The notes beneath the pieces were generated by a model. That model made no database searches and had not been told where the DNA came from. It was given only the letters and a program-made list of their open reading frames with translations. The position numbers and the translations under genes were made by a program. A stretch of 32,497 nt of DNA from Phycisphaerae bacterium (GTDB taxonomy: Bacteria; Planctomycetota; Phycisphaerae; UBA1845). This document shows positions 23,570-31,357 of this stretch, in pieces; within the stretch, counting starts at the first letter, position 1, and each line of letters opens with the position of its first letter. Where the stretch lies: contig JABWBH010000049.1 in the NCBI GenBank assembly GCA_013360585.1, positions 1 through 32,497 on the forward strand, in the 5' to 3' direction.

Positions 23570-25162
23570 ATGGCGTCCGCCTACCAGCTCAAACTACCGC
23601 TGGATCGCAAGATCACCGTTCTCTTCGGCGGGGCGGTGCTGCTGACGATTCTGGCGACGCTCGCCCTGCCTTGGGTGTTGATGAGCACGTTGACCGATCA
23701 GGCCCAGGTGGTTCGGGCGGAGCAGGTCGCAATGCTCGCGTCGCAGGTGCTCCCCCCCGCAGGATCGGAAATCAACTGGGAGCAGGCCCGCCAGCGATTG
23801 CAGGATCTCTGGCCGGTGCTGCGCAATGAACTTCCTGCAAACCTCTCGATCGGTCCGCCACGGCTTTATTCGATCGAGGAAATCCTTGGCCGGCGTGAAA
23901 CGGGCGGGTTTCTTCAGGAAGCGGTGGCCTTTCTCAGCGCCCATCCGGACCGGTCTTACTGGCGCCTTCAGGATGACGGGCGGTCGCTTCGGTTCGCCCG
24001 GGCGGTGCGCGCCGCGGCGGTGGACCTCGACGCCGGGAGGGTGCTGGGGATTCTGGATGTCGCCCTACCGGTGGCTGTCGAGGAGCGGACCTGGGGCATC
24101 GTCGTCACGCTGCTGGGCGGCGGGCTTGGCGCGGTGCTGGCGATTGTCGTCTTTTACCTGGTTACGCAGCGCCTCGTGCTGCGCCCCGTGAACCGCTTGC
24201 GCGACCTGACCGAGCGCGTCACCGCCGGCGACCTCGCCGCCCGCGCCGAACTGAAGACCGGCGACGAGTTTCAGAACCTCGCCGAGGCGTTCAACGAGAT
24301 GCTCGAGCACCTCGCCCGGACGCAGGAGGATCTGCGCCGCATCAACCGCTCGCTCGACGTCAAGCTTGGCGAACTGGCCGAGTCCAACGTCGCCCTCTAC
24401 GAGTCCAACCGCCTCAAGAGCGACTTCCTCGCCAACGTTAGTCACGAACTGCGCACGCCCCTCGTGTCGATCATCGGTTTCGCCGACCTGCTCAATGACG
24501 CGTGGTCCAGTCCCGACATCGATCGCACGCGCCTCGCCCGTTACACCCGCAACATCCTGACCAGCGGGCGGATGCTCCTCGACCTGATCAACGACCTGCT
24601 CGATCTGGCGAAGATCGAAGCGGGCAAGATGGAGCTGCACTTAAGCGAGTTCGACCTCGGCGCCGTCTGCTCCGACCTGGTCGATCTGATCCGACCGCTG
24701 GCGGCGAAGAAAGAGCTGGACGTCGCCCTCCACGTCGGCGACGACCTGCCGCGCATGCACAGCGACTCCGGCAAGATCAAGCAGATTCTTTACAATCTGC
24801 TTTCCAACGCGGTGAAATTCACTCCCGCGCACGGCCGGATCGGGCTGGACGCCTCGCGCGACGGCGACGGTTTCGTGCTCCTCCGCGTCGACGACACCGG
24901 ACCTGGAATCCCTCAGGAGAAGCTGCACCTGATCTTCGAGAAATTCCGCCAGCTCGACTCCTCCCGCACCCGCGAGTACGAGGGCACGGGGCTGGGGCTC
25001 GCCATCACCCGCGAACTCGTCAACATCCTCGAAGGGCAGATCACGCTCGACACCGCTCCCGATCGGGGAACCACCTTCACGGTGCGGCTGCCGGTGCGCA
25101 TCAGTACGCCCGTGTCGCCCGCCGACGTCGCCGGACAGTTGACCCGCGCGCCGTCCGGCTGA
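23570..25162 (+). CDS. Membrane-bound sensor histidine kinase (HAMP-HisKA-HATPase)
   Basis: Two-component sensor of 530 residues. Transmembrane helix 1 is at about 15-38, a periplasmic sensing domain at about 39-175, helix 2 at about 177-199, a HAMP linker at about 200-252 (LVLRPVNRLRDLTERVTAGD) and a coiled coil to about 280. The dimerisation domain has His292 in VSHELRTPLVSIIGF. The ATPase domain has N-box ILYNLLSNAVKF, G1 DDTGPGIPQEK and G2 GTGLGLAITRELV. All catalytic elements are present. No response regulator is adjacent. The downstream gene encodes a ZIP metal transporter in the same direction, about 100 bases on, past a possible terminator. Confidence 0.95.
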   Translation: MASAYQLKLPLDRKITVLFGGAVLLTILATLALPWVLMSTLTDQAQVVRAEQVAMLASQVLPPAGSEINWEQARQRLQDLWPVLRNELPANLSIGPPRLYSIEEILGRRETGGFLQEAVAFLSAHPDRSYWRLQDDGRSLRFARAVRAAAVDLDAGRVLGILDVALPVAVEERTWGIVVTLLGGGLGAVLAIVVFYLVTQRLVLRPVNRLRDLTERVTAGDLAARAELKTGDEFQNLAEAFNEMLEHLARTQEDLRRINRSLDVKLGELAESNVALYESNRLKSDFLANVSHELRTPLVSIIGFADLLNDAWSSPDIDRTRLARYTRNILTSGRMLLDLINDLLDLAKIEAGKMELHLSEFDLGAVCSDLVDLIRPLAAKKELDVALHVGDDLPRMHSDSGKIKQILYNLLSNAVKFTPAHGRIGLDASRDGDGFVLLRVDDTGPGIPQEKLHLIFEKFRQLDSSRTREYEGTGLGLAITRELVNILEGQITLDTAPDRGTTFTVRLPVRISTPVSPADVAGQLTRAPSG

Positions 25163-25187
25163 ATGATACCGCCCGCCGGGTTCGGAA

Positions 25188-25219
25188 CCTGCCGCCGCAA
25201 GGCGCCGCAGGATTTTACC
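25188..25219 (+). terminator. GNRA-loop hairpin with short T-run after the histidine kinase gene
   Basis: CCTGC pairs with GCAGG and CGCC with GGCG around a GCAA loop (25188-25211), with a CC bulge on the 3' side, followed by ATTTTACC. It is located 25 bases after the stop codon. The T-run is only four bases, so it is probably a weak terminator allowing read-through to the ZIP gene. Confidence 0.4.
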
Positions 25220-25263
25220 GTGAACCGGGGGTCGGCTCGCCGCGTACACGCGACAGGAAACGC

Positions 25264-26181
25264 ATGTTGCAGATCACCGCATATTGTTCGGCCATCGTGG
25301 TCGTCGCTCTGGCGGGTGGGTTGCTCCCCCTTCGGCGGCGCATCGGACACGTGACGTTGCAGGTCTATCTCAGCCTGTCCGCCGGCGCGATGCTCGGCGC
25401 GGCATTTTTTCACATGCTCCCCGAGTCGTCGCACCTGTGTCCCGAGCATTTCGGGTTCTGGATGGCCGTCGGCGTCCTCGGGCTTTATGTCATCGAGCGC
25501 TTTCTCAGTCCCCACAGTCATGACGCCGAAGGCGCGGAACCCGAAACCGGTCACGGCGGGATTGCCGCCCCGGCGTGCGCCGGAACACACACCCACGTCC
25601 ACGACGCCGCGCCGCAGGCCAGCCGCTCCGCCGCTCCGAAGATCGCCGGCTGGTCCGCTGTGCTCGGCTTGTTTCTGCATACCTTGATGGGCGGGGCGGC
25701 GCTGGGCAGCGCTGTCATCGGACATGATGCGACCCCCGGTCTGGGGCTTGCGGTGTTTCTGGCGACCGTTCTGCACAAGCCGGCGGACGCCTTCACGATT
25801 TCAACCCTGCTGACCAAGGCGGGGTTCTCGCGCGCCAGGACACTCGGAATTCAGGTCGCTTTCGCGCTGACCCTTCCGCTCGGGGTCGTATTGTATGCCG
25901 CAGGAGAGTCCGCCGTGTCCAGCGTCGTGCTCGGCAGTACGCTGACCGGCGCGGTGCTCGCCTTCAGCGCGGGCACGTTCGTCTGCATCGCGCTCTCAGA
26001 CCTGCTGCCGGAGGTCCAGTTTCACTCGCACGATCGAGGGAGGCTTTTCGCGGCGGTCATATTCGGAGCCGCCGTCATGTGGGCGACGGCGTTGTTCGAG
26101 CCGCCGCATATGCACGGTCCGCCGCCCGCTGCCGCAGCGGAGGAGGATGATCACGGTCATGATCACCCCCACGATCACTAA
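25264..26181 (+). CDS. ZIP-family metal transporter, divergent, His-rich
   Basis: Divalent metal permease of 305 residues with about eight membrane helices (residues 5-20, 32-50, 60-78, then five from about 128 to 285). In ZIP proteins helices 4 and 5 carry the metal site. Here they read HTLMGGAALG from His139 and HKPADAFTI from His171, in place of the usual HNxxDG and HExPEE patterns, so metal choice may differ. A His-rich loop (HSHDAEG, HTHVHD) lies between helices 3 and 4, and a His-rich tail (HGHDHPHDH) ends the protein; both could collect zinc or a similar ion. ATG 25264 has AGGAAA upstream. The longer open frame to 24502 only shadows the kinase gene. Confidence 0.9.
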   Translation: MLQITAYCSAIVVVALAGGLLPLRRRIGHVTLQVYLSLSAGAMLGAAFFHMLPESSHLCPEHFGFWMAVGVLGLYVIERFLSPHSHDAEGAEPETGHGGIAAPACAGTHTHVHDAAPQASRSAAPKIAGWSAVLGLFLHTLMGGAALGSAVIGHDATPGLGLAVFLATVLHKPADAFTISTLLTKAGFSRARTLGIQVAFALTLPLGVVLYAAGESAVSSVVLGSTLTGAVLAFSAGTFVCIALSDLLPEVQFHSHDRGRLFAAVIFGAAVMWATALFEPPHMHGPPPAAAAEEDDHGHDHPHDH

Positions 26182-26327
26182 GACGCCGGAACCGAGCCGA
26201 ACCCGCGGTTCTTGACGCCGTGAAACAACGTCACAGGCCAGAACGCGGTCCGCGCCGCACAGGTTCCGGGCGCGCTCGCCTTTCCGGCTCTCGCCAGGTC
26301 TGATGACTCACACTGCGGGTTCGAAGG
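26182..26327. other. Short gap between convergent genes
   Basis: A weak hairpin, GAACCG (26193-26198) with CGGTTC (26210-26215), lies just after the ZIP stop. Nothing else is visible. Confidence 0.3.
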
Positions 26328-26534
26328 TTACCGCTGATGCGTCGCCGTCAGCCGCGTCGGACGCTCCGTCATGCAGATCATGTCGATGTCGTCCGCCAGC
26401 GCCCGCATGTCCTGCTCGAACGCAACCTTCCACCGGTGCTCACGTTCGGCATACGTCCCGCCCAGCCCGGCGCAACCGCTCAATCCGCCGATCGCCGCCG
26501 CCATCAAAACACCCGCAATGAGGTTCCGCTTCAT
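26328..26534 (-). CDS. Small lipoprotein
   Basis: A 68-residue product. A basic start (MKRNLIAG), a hydrophobic helix and LSGC give a clear lipoprotein signal with Cys near residue 21. The mature part of ~48 residues is charged and helical (YAEREHRWKVAFEQDMRAL) and ends in CMTERPTRLTATHQR. The lipobox, plus non-random composition after it, is why I accept this short frame. ATG 26534 starts the signal; AGGAC lies about 11 bases upstream. The frame is open to 26606. Function unknown. It is downstream of argS on neither the same transcript nor strand order that would suggest coupling: both are minus, with argS ending at 26652 before it. Confidence 0.65.
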   Translation of the reverse strand: MKRNLIAGVLMAAAIGGLSGCAGLGGTYAEREHRWKVAFEQDMRALADDIDMICMTERPTRLTATHQR

Positions 26535-26651
26535 GATCCGTGTCGTCCTGATCGAACTCCGATGTTCCGCCGGCGCCCCTCGCGGCGGCTCGCACGTCAG
26601 CACCAACCTTAGCGCCGGCGAGCATCGCCGTCAAGCCGCGCCAGCCCGCTC

Positions 26652-28454
26652 CTACATCTGCTCCAGGGTGCGGATGCCCAGCAGGGAAAGCCCCAGCTTC
26701 AACGACCGCGCCGTCAGGTCGCACAACCGCAAACGCGACACCCGTAGTTCCCCCGTCGGCGCATCATAAACGCGAACGCCCAGCCGCCGGTCGTAAAACC
26801 GGCTGAACGCCTTGCTCAGATCATAAAGGTAATCCGTCAGCAGATTCGGCTTCAGCTCCGCCCCCGTCTGCTCGATTACCTCCGGCAGCCGCAGGATCCG
26901 CCGCGCCAGCGCCTGCTCCGTCGGATGCGCCAGCAGGATCGGGGAACTTCCGCTCAACGTGGCGAAATCCACCCCCGCGCGCCGCCCGATCGCCCGAATT
27001 CGCGCATACGCATAAAGCAGGTACGGCGCGGTGTTCCCCTCCAGCGACGTCATTGCCTCGATGTCAAACCGGTAGTCCTTGATGAGGTTGTGCGACAGGT
27101 CGTAATACTTCAGCGCCGCCAGCCCCACCGTCTCTGCGATCTCCTCGACCTGCTCCCGAGACAGCGCCCGCTTCGACATCGGCGCCGCCCCCTCATCCCC
27201 GTCTTCGTCGCCGCTCGCCGACTCGACCACCGCCCGCGCCGCCGCCACGGCCTCGTCGAGCAGGTTCTTGAGCTTGATTGTCCCGCCTTCGCGTGTTTTG
27301 AAGGGCGCGCCGGACCGCGACAACATGCTGCCGAACGCCAGATGCTCCAACCGGACCTCGGGCGGGGCGATCCCGCACTTCCGCGCCGCGGCGAACAACA
27401 TCTCGAAATGCAGCTTCTGCGTCACGCCGACCACGTAGATGATCCGCCGCGCCTTCAGCGTTCGGATCCGATGCACCAGCGTCGCGAGGTCCGACGTCGC
27501 GTAGTTGAACCCTCCGTCCGACTTGCGCACCAGCAGCGGCAGAGGTTCACCCTCTTTCGTCTTGAATCCCTCCAGAAAAACGCACAGCGCGCCCTGACTC
27601 TCCACCGCATGACCGTCGCGCTCCAGCGCGTCGATCACCTGCGGCATCAGATCGTTGTAGTAGCTCTCTCCGCGGTCGACGACACGGACGTTCAACCGGT
27701 CCAGGATGCGGTGGCAGTGGCGCAGGGACTCGTTGCAGAACGCCTCCCAGATCCGTCGCGTCGCCGTGTCCCCCTGCTGAAGCGCCACGACCGCCTCCTG
27801 AGACTCCCTCTTGAACGTCGCATCCGCGTCAAACAACGCCTTCGCCTGAACATAAAACGCCTCGAGGTCCGCGATCTGCAACGCGTCAGGTCGGTTCAGC
27901 ACGTCCGGATGCGTCCGCCGCAGGTACGCCACGAGCATTCCGAATTGCGTGCCCCAGTCTCCGACGTGATTCTCCCGGATGACGTCATGACCGAGGAACT
28001 CGAGAATCCGCGCCGCGCAGTCGCCGATCACCGTGCTGCGAAGGTGGCCGACGTGCATTTCCTTCGCCAGGTTCGGACTCGACAGGTCCACCACCACCTT
28101 TTCCGGAGCGTCCGACGGCGCGATCCCAACTCGATCCTCCCCCGCAGCCGGCGCCGGCGGAACCTCCGCAAGACGATGCGCCATCGCATCCGCCTTCAAC
28201 CGGAAATTGATGAACCCCGGTCCGGCCACCTCCGGAGGCTCACAAAGATCGGACACCTCCAGCGCCGCCGCGATCCGCTCCGCCACCGACCGCGGCGGCT
28301 GACCCAGCTTCTTCGCCAGGCTCATCGCGCAGTTCGACTGGTAGTCGCCGTGCGACTCATCCGCCGCCGGCCTCACCAGCGGATCCGCCTGCGGGTCCAG
28401 GCGCGCCACCGCCTCGCCCACCCGCGCCGTCAATTCCTTCAGGATCGATCTCAC
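26652..28454 (-). CDS. argS: Arginyl-tRNA synthetase
   Basis: Class I aminoacyl-tRNA synthetase of 600 residues that charges tRNA-Arg. The N-terminal Add1 domain (1-100) is followed by the catalytic domain with HVGH at 134-137 in SSPNLAKEMHVGHLRS and VGDWGTQFGMLVAYL. Then comes FGSMLSRSGAPFKTREGG, the region that replaces KMSKS in many ArgRS, and the DALR anticodon-binding domain (APYLLYAYARIRAIG) ending in LLGIRTLEQM. The start is GTG 28454 (RSILKELTARVGEAV), with AGAGGG 7 bases upstream. The frame is open to 28664, but those extra residues do not look like ArgRS. tRNA-Cys lies divergently ~400 bases away. Confidence 0.97.
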   Translation of the reverse strand: MRSILKELTARVGEAVARLDPQADPLVRPAADESHGDYQSNCAMSLAKKLGQPPRSVAERIAAALEVSDLCEPPEVAGPGFINFRLKADAMAHRLAEVPPAPAAGEDRVGIAPSDAPEKVVVDLSSPNLAKEMHVGHLRSTVIGDCAARILEFLGHDVIRENHVGDWGTQFGMLVAYLRRTHPDVLNRPDALQIADLEAFYVQAKALFDADATFKRESQEAVVALQQGDTATRRIWEAFCNESLRHCHRILDRLNVRVVDRGESYYNDLMPQVIDALERDGHAVESQGALCVFLEGFKTKEGEPLPLLVRKSDGGFNYATSDLATLVHRIRTLKARRIIYVVGVTQKLHFEMLFAAARKCGIAPPEVRLEHLAFGSMLSRSGAPFKTREGGTIKLKNLLDEAVAAARAVVESASGDEDGDEGAAPMSKRALSREQVEEIAETVGLAALKYYDLSHNLIKDYRFDIEAMTSLEGNTAPYLLYAYARIRAIGRRAGVDFATLSGSSPILLAHPTEQALARRILRLPEVIEQTGAELKPNLLTDYLYDLSKAFSRFYDRRLGVRVYDAPTGELRVSRLRLCDLTARSLKLGLSLLGIRTLEQM

Positions 28455-28785
28455 GCCGCAACCCTCTGCGCCGAACACTCCGTCAATCCCGCCGCTGGGG
28501 CCGCGCCGCAGCAAAACGGTGCGAATCCCCACGTTCAAGACCGCAGTACGCATTCCCCGGTGCGAAATCGCGGCATCCTTTCCCGGCATGACGTTTCCGA
28601 AACGATTCCCGCGCTGCCCGCCCGGGTCCGCCCCTGCAACGCAGGGTGGGCGACGCCCCGCCATCGCCCCGAGCAGGCTCCGTCCCCCTTCCGCACCGGT
28701 AAGCGGACCGGGTTCGCTTTCCCTGAACGCCGGGAATCGCGGATGCTAACGACTCCGGAACCCCACGCCATCCCGCCCCGCGGCG

Positions 28786-28813
28786 TGGACACGCCGCAGT
28801 CCTTCGATATACT
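28786..28813 (+). promoter_or_regulatory. Promoter of tRNA-Cys
   Basis: TGGACA (28786-28791), a 16-base spacer and TATACT (28808-28813), each one mismatch from consensus. The start would be near 28820, giving a ~40-base 5' leader before the tRNA at 28862. The -35 box sits in the palindrome GGCGTGGACACGCC (28782-28795). Confidence 0.65.
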
Positions 28814-28851
28814 CCCCGCTCCGCGGTTCCGACGGGGCAGGATATCGAAGG
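28801..28851. repeat. 10-bp perfect inverted repeat overlapping the tRNA-Cys promoter
   Basis: CCTTCGATAT (28801-28810) and ATATCGAAGG (28842-28851), with an inner CCCCG/CGGGG stem (28814-28818 and 28833-28837). The left arm overlaps the -10 box and the right arm ends 10 bases before the tRNA. As DNA it could be an operator. As RNA, the initial transcript would contain only the inner stem and the right arm. Confidence 0.75.
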
Positions 28852-28861
28852 AACCGCGTCC

Positions 28862-28935
28862 GGCGGCGTACCCAAGTGGACCAAGGGGACGGATTGCAAA
28901 TCCGTTATTCGTCGGTTCGAATCCGACCGCCGCCT
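28862..28935 (+). tRNA. tRNA-Cys (anticodon GCA)
   Basis: The 74-base cloverleaf has acceptor GGCGGCG/CGCCGCC (7 bp), D-stem CCC/GGG with an 11-base loop, and anticodon stem ACGGA/TCCGT with loop TTGCAAA (GCA at positions 34-36). The variable loop is five bases and the T-stem is GTCGG/CCGAC with TTCGAAT. The discriminator base is T, the strong identity element for cysteine tRNA. The 3' CCA is not encoded (GTT follows), so it must be added. Confidence 0.97.
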
Positions 28936-29134
28936 GTTCCTTTCCGTGCGACCCGGTGCGTCAATATGTCCGGCCTCCGCCCCGGCGGCGCTGTTGTTCG
29001 GGGAAACGCCCGGTGGACGGCCACGATCACGGGCATGATCGCCCGGGAGATCCGTAAATTGAAAGACCGCGGCCCCTTCCGACCCTGTCAACCTTTTCCG
29101 GGAGACCGACCTGTCGCGTGAGTAAAATGCGGAA

Positions 29135-29169
29135 ACCGGGCGGCGCCTGCGGTTGCAGGCCCGCCCGGT
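29135..29169. terminator. Strong hairpin terminator between tRNA-Cys and the CHRD gene
   Basis: ACCGGGCGG (29135-29143) pairs with CCGCCCGGT (29161-29169). GCCTGC pairs with GCAGGC around a GGTT loop, giving a 15-bp stem with one bulged base. On the minus strand it lies 35 bases after the CHRD gene stop and is followed by TTT and, further on, TTTT. On the plus strand ACTTTTC follows. It can serve both converging transcripts. Confidence 0.75.
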
Positions 29170-29203
29170 CCGTCAGACTTTTCGGATCACGCCTCGGTGC
29201 GAA

Positions 29204-30466
29204 TTACGGCATGCAGTGCGTGTGCGCTTCGATGTCACACGGGAGCACCTTCACGTGATGGTCGCCTTCGGTGACGTCCTTGAACTTGCCCGTGGCCTTG
29301 CCGCTGTCCTTGACCGTCTTGACGACGTCGGTGTTCGCGTCGTCATCGAGACGGAAGGTGACTTCCAGCCCCGGCGTGCTGTTCTTCAGCTTGCCCTTGA
29401 CGATGAACTTGCCGTTCTTGAGCTTGCAGGAAGCGTTGAGCACTTCGTTACCGCTGCACGGCGTCGGGTTCTCGATCTGACCGCGGATTTCCCCTCCCGG
29501 GAACTCCTGCGAGTGAACGTTGACGTACATGCCGCCGGAGAGGAGCGTCGCGGCCTGCTCCGGAGTGACGCCAGTGATCTCGACCTCGATCGGGCTGACG
29601 CCGTCGCCGAGATTAAAGGTTACGCCGCCGTTCTGTCCGCGCGGCGCGGTGTGGATGTGCGCCGCGGTCGGGTTCGCCACGTCGTGCGTCACCGACACGA
29701 AGATCGAGTTCCCCAGCGAACTCAGGGCCAGAAAGCCCGTACCCGTCGCGGTGCTCCCGGTCGGCGGAACTTCCTGCGACCCGTCGAGCGGGAAGTTGTA
29801 CTCCGTCCGCTCGCGGTTCTCCGTGCCCGGCGTGTCGTGTCCGCCGTTCGGGAAGAACGAGCCGATGTGCCAGACGTGGTCGCCCGTCTCCAGGCGGTGG
29901 ATATGCCCCGGAACGAACGTGCCGTCCGGTCCGATCCGGTTGTCGCCGTAAAGGCACTCGGTGTTCACCGGCGGATCCTCGAGCACCAGCCCGATCGAAT
30001 CCACGATCGTCGTCCACGGCGTAATGTCGAACACGCAGTCGTCGTTGGTGTCCAGATCCTGACCCATCGTGCCCGTGAAGCCCTCGACGAGCATGTGCGT
30101 GACGTTGTCCGTGTTCTCGAAATTCAGGCCGTTGCCCGAGAGGACGAGGTCAGCCGTGCCGATGTTCACCATCGTGAAGGTGCTCTCAACCGCCAGGAAG
30201 TAACCGTCCGCCGGAATGACCAGTCCGTTCAGGTTGACGATCGCTTCGATGACGCCGCTGAACGTCCCCGACGAACCGTCGCCGATCACGATGTAGGTCA
30301 AACCGTCGAGCGACGTGCCCGCCCGTCCGGTAAGCTCAAAGTACTCATCATTGTCCGTGCTCGGCTGGTCGATGCGGATCTCGCTGATCTCGACCTGCGC
30401 CGATGCGCCGCCGACAAGCCCCAGCGCCAGCATCACGCCCCACAACGCCTGCAAATTCCGTCCCAT
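29204..30466 (-). CDS. Secreted lamin-tail/CHRD-domain protein with Cys-Pro C-terminal module
   Basis: Exported protein of 420 residues. Signal peptide 1-23 (LWGVMLALGLVGGASA, then QVE). Residues about 25-200 resemble a lamin-tail domain (VEISEIRIDQPSTDNDEYFEL, then YIVIGDG, and ADGYFLAVE). Residues about 225-340 are a CHRD beta domain (FPLDGSQEVPPTGSTATGTG, then AAHIHTAPRGQNG, and GGMYVNVHSQEFPGGEIRGQ), known from chordin and from bacterial exported proteins. The last ~80 residues, from NASCKLKNG through SGKATGKF and TEGDHHVKV to THCMP, form a Cys-bounded module like those of two other secreted proteins in the window. AGGAGG lies 5 bases before ATG 30466, the best ribosome site seen here, so high expression is likely. 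Role unknown; probably surface adhesion or matrix. Confidence 0.9.
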   Translation of the reverse strand: MGRNLQALWGVMLALGLVGGASAQVEISEIRIDQPSTDNDEYFELTGRAGTSLDGLTYIVIGDGSSGTFSGVIEAIVNLNGLVIPADGYFLAVESTFTMVNIGTADLVLSGNGLNFENTDNVTHMLVEGFTGTMGQDLDTNDDCVFDITPWTTIVDSIGLVLEDPPVNTECLYGDNRIGPDGTFVPGHIHRLETGDHVWHIGSFFPNGGHDTPGTENRERTEYNFPLDGSQEVPPTGSTATGTGFLALSSLGNSIFVSVTHDVANPTAAHIHTAPRGQNGGVTFNLGDGVSPIEVEITGVTPEQAATLLSGGMYVNVHSQEFPGGEIRGQIENPTPCSGNEVLNASCKLKNGKFIVKGKLKNSTPGLEVTFRLDDDANTDVVKTVKDSGKATGKFKDVTEGDHHVKVLPCDIEAHTHCMP

Positions 30467-30567
30467 CGTTGCCTCCTTTTCCCAGAAATGAGATGACTGC
30501 GAGTTCCGGTGCCCATGTCCGGAACCGGCCTGCGGGAGTGATAAAAGGCAGACACAGGGGCTGCGCC

Positions 30568-30611
30568 GTTTCGCACTTGCGCGGTCCCCTCCGCCTCCCT
30601 CCTTGCGAAAC
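30568..30611 (-). promoter_or_regulatory. Leader inverted repeat with G-tract loop
   Basis: GTTTCGCA (30568-30575) and TGCGAAAC (30604-30611) form a perfect 8-bp repeat inside the putative CHRD 5' leader. On the transcribed strand the loop reads GGAGGGAGGCGGAGGGG, a run able to form a two-tier G-quadruplex or to imitate ribosome-binding sequence. Confidence 0.35.
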
Positions 30612-30640
30612 GCTCAGGCCGTCACTTTCTCCAGCGGGGG

Positions 30641-30670
30641 AGAATAACTCATACCTCCGCGTCGAGTCAA
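30641..30670 (-). promoter_or_regulatory. Promoter of the CHRD gene
   Basis: On the minus strand, TTGACT (30670-30665), an 18-base spacer and TATTCT (30646-30641). The start near 30634 would give a leader of about 168 bases. Confidence 0.4.
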
Positions 30671-30921
30671 GCAGGGTCGAAGCGGTCCGAGCGAGATTAA
30701 CAAAACCTCAACATAATGTTGTGCAAAGATTTACGGCTCACATGCATTGATGCGCGAGGAGTACGTCGGGGGAGTTGCTTCCGGTAGGTCTCGACGGAAC
30801 AGGCTGAATCTCGGGGGTCTTACGGGAGAAAGATGGCTAGCAGCCCGTCGTAGAAGCCTGTTTCAGCCGCGTGCGGGTGTTCAAGCCGCGCGGCGCGCCG
30901 GAAAGTCGAACGGCAGCTCGT

Positions 30922-31185
30922 TCACACCCGCGCGCTCCGACCCATGACCGCCGCAGGGCGGCCGCGCAACGCTCCGTGGCCTGGGGACTCCACTCCGCCC
31001 GCCCGAATGCCAGACAACCAGGGAACTCTCATAGCAGCTGGACCATGAAATGGGGGCACGTCATTCCAACCCAAGATCTTGCGCAGGATCAGACTCAGGT
31101 TGAACCCGGCCGCGTGGATCAGCAGTCGCTTGAGAATGTTGGGATGCTCCCGCAAGTGGGTCCGGCGCATCCCTCCCGTGTCATA
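30922..31185 (-). pseudogene. Transposase relic (IS1182/IS5-like C-terminal fragment)
   Basis: On the minus strand, from 31185, the frame reads YDTGGMRRTHLREHPNILK and continues RLLIHAAGFNLSLILRKILG. This is the well-known C-terminal end of IS1182-like DDE transposases, whose usual continuation is a GTPR-type ending. Here the similarity stops after KILG and the frame wanders to a stop at 30922. Upstream it is cut by TAA at 31186-31188, immediately beside the 19-bp inverted repeat at 31193. No catalytic DDE residues remain, so it is a dead remnant. Confidence 0.75.
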
Positions 31186-31192
31186 TTACTCC

Positions 31193-31288
31193 GGTCATCA
31201 AATAGTTTACATCGCGTATGGCGAACCGTAGAGATTACAGCATGACTCGACGATTCGAGGAGTTCTGAGTGTAAACTATTTGATGACC
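31193..31288. repeat. Perfect 19-bp inverted repeat with 58-base spacer (MITE- or relic-like)
   Basis: GGTCATCAAATAGTTTACA (31193-31211) and its exact complement (31270-31288) enclose 58 bases that include a smaller hairpin CTCGA/TCGAG (31246-31250 and 31255-31259). The arms are AT-richer than the surroundings. It abuts the broken end of the transposase relic. It could be a miniature inverted-repeat element, paired ends of a deleted element, or a very stable RNA hairpin. Confidence 0.85.
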
Positions 31289-31357
31289 CCCATTAATAAC
31301 AACATTTGACAATAGCTCCACTCCGGGCGAGCATGTTTCCTACAAACGACAACGGCC

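Larger units (their letters stand above)
28455..28861. other. Divergent intergenic region, argS / tRNA-Cys
   Basis: Contains the tRNA-Cys promoter and its surrounding inverted repeat. The argS-proximal 300 bases are G+C-rich without an obvious promoter and could hold an argS leader. No gene is supported on either strand. Confidence 0.45.
30467..30921. other. Leader and intergenic region of the CHRD gene
   Basis: Holds the CHRD promoter (30641-30670) and a leader hairpin (30568-30611). Beyond 30720 it contains G+C-rich DNA without a credible gene, perhaps remains of the insertion element whose transposase relic follows. Confidence 0.4.

Noticed and set aside
26925-29057. Plus-strand frame of ~710 codons opposite argS
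   Set aside because: Antisense shadow of argS that also runs across the tRNA-Cys gene.
29153-30496. Plus-strand frame opposite the CHRD gene
   Set aside because: Antisense shadow; the minus-strand product has a signal peptide, domains, ribosome site and terminator.
31193-31288. Integron attC site
   Set aside because: The ends lack the GTTRRRY/RYYYAAC core sites and the arms are perfectly paired, without the extrahelical bases of attC.
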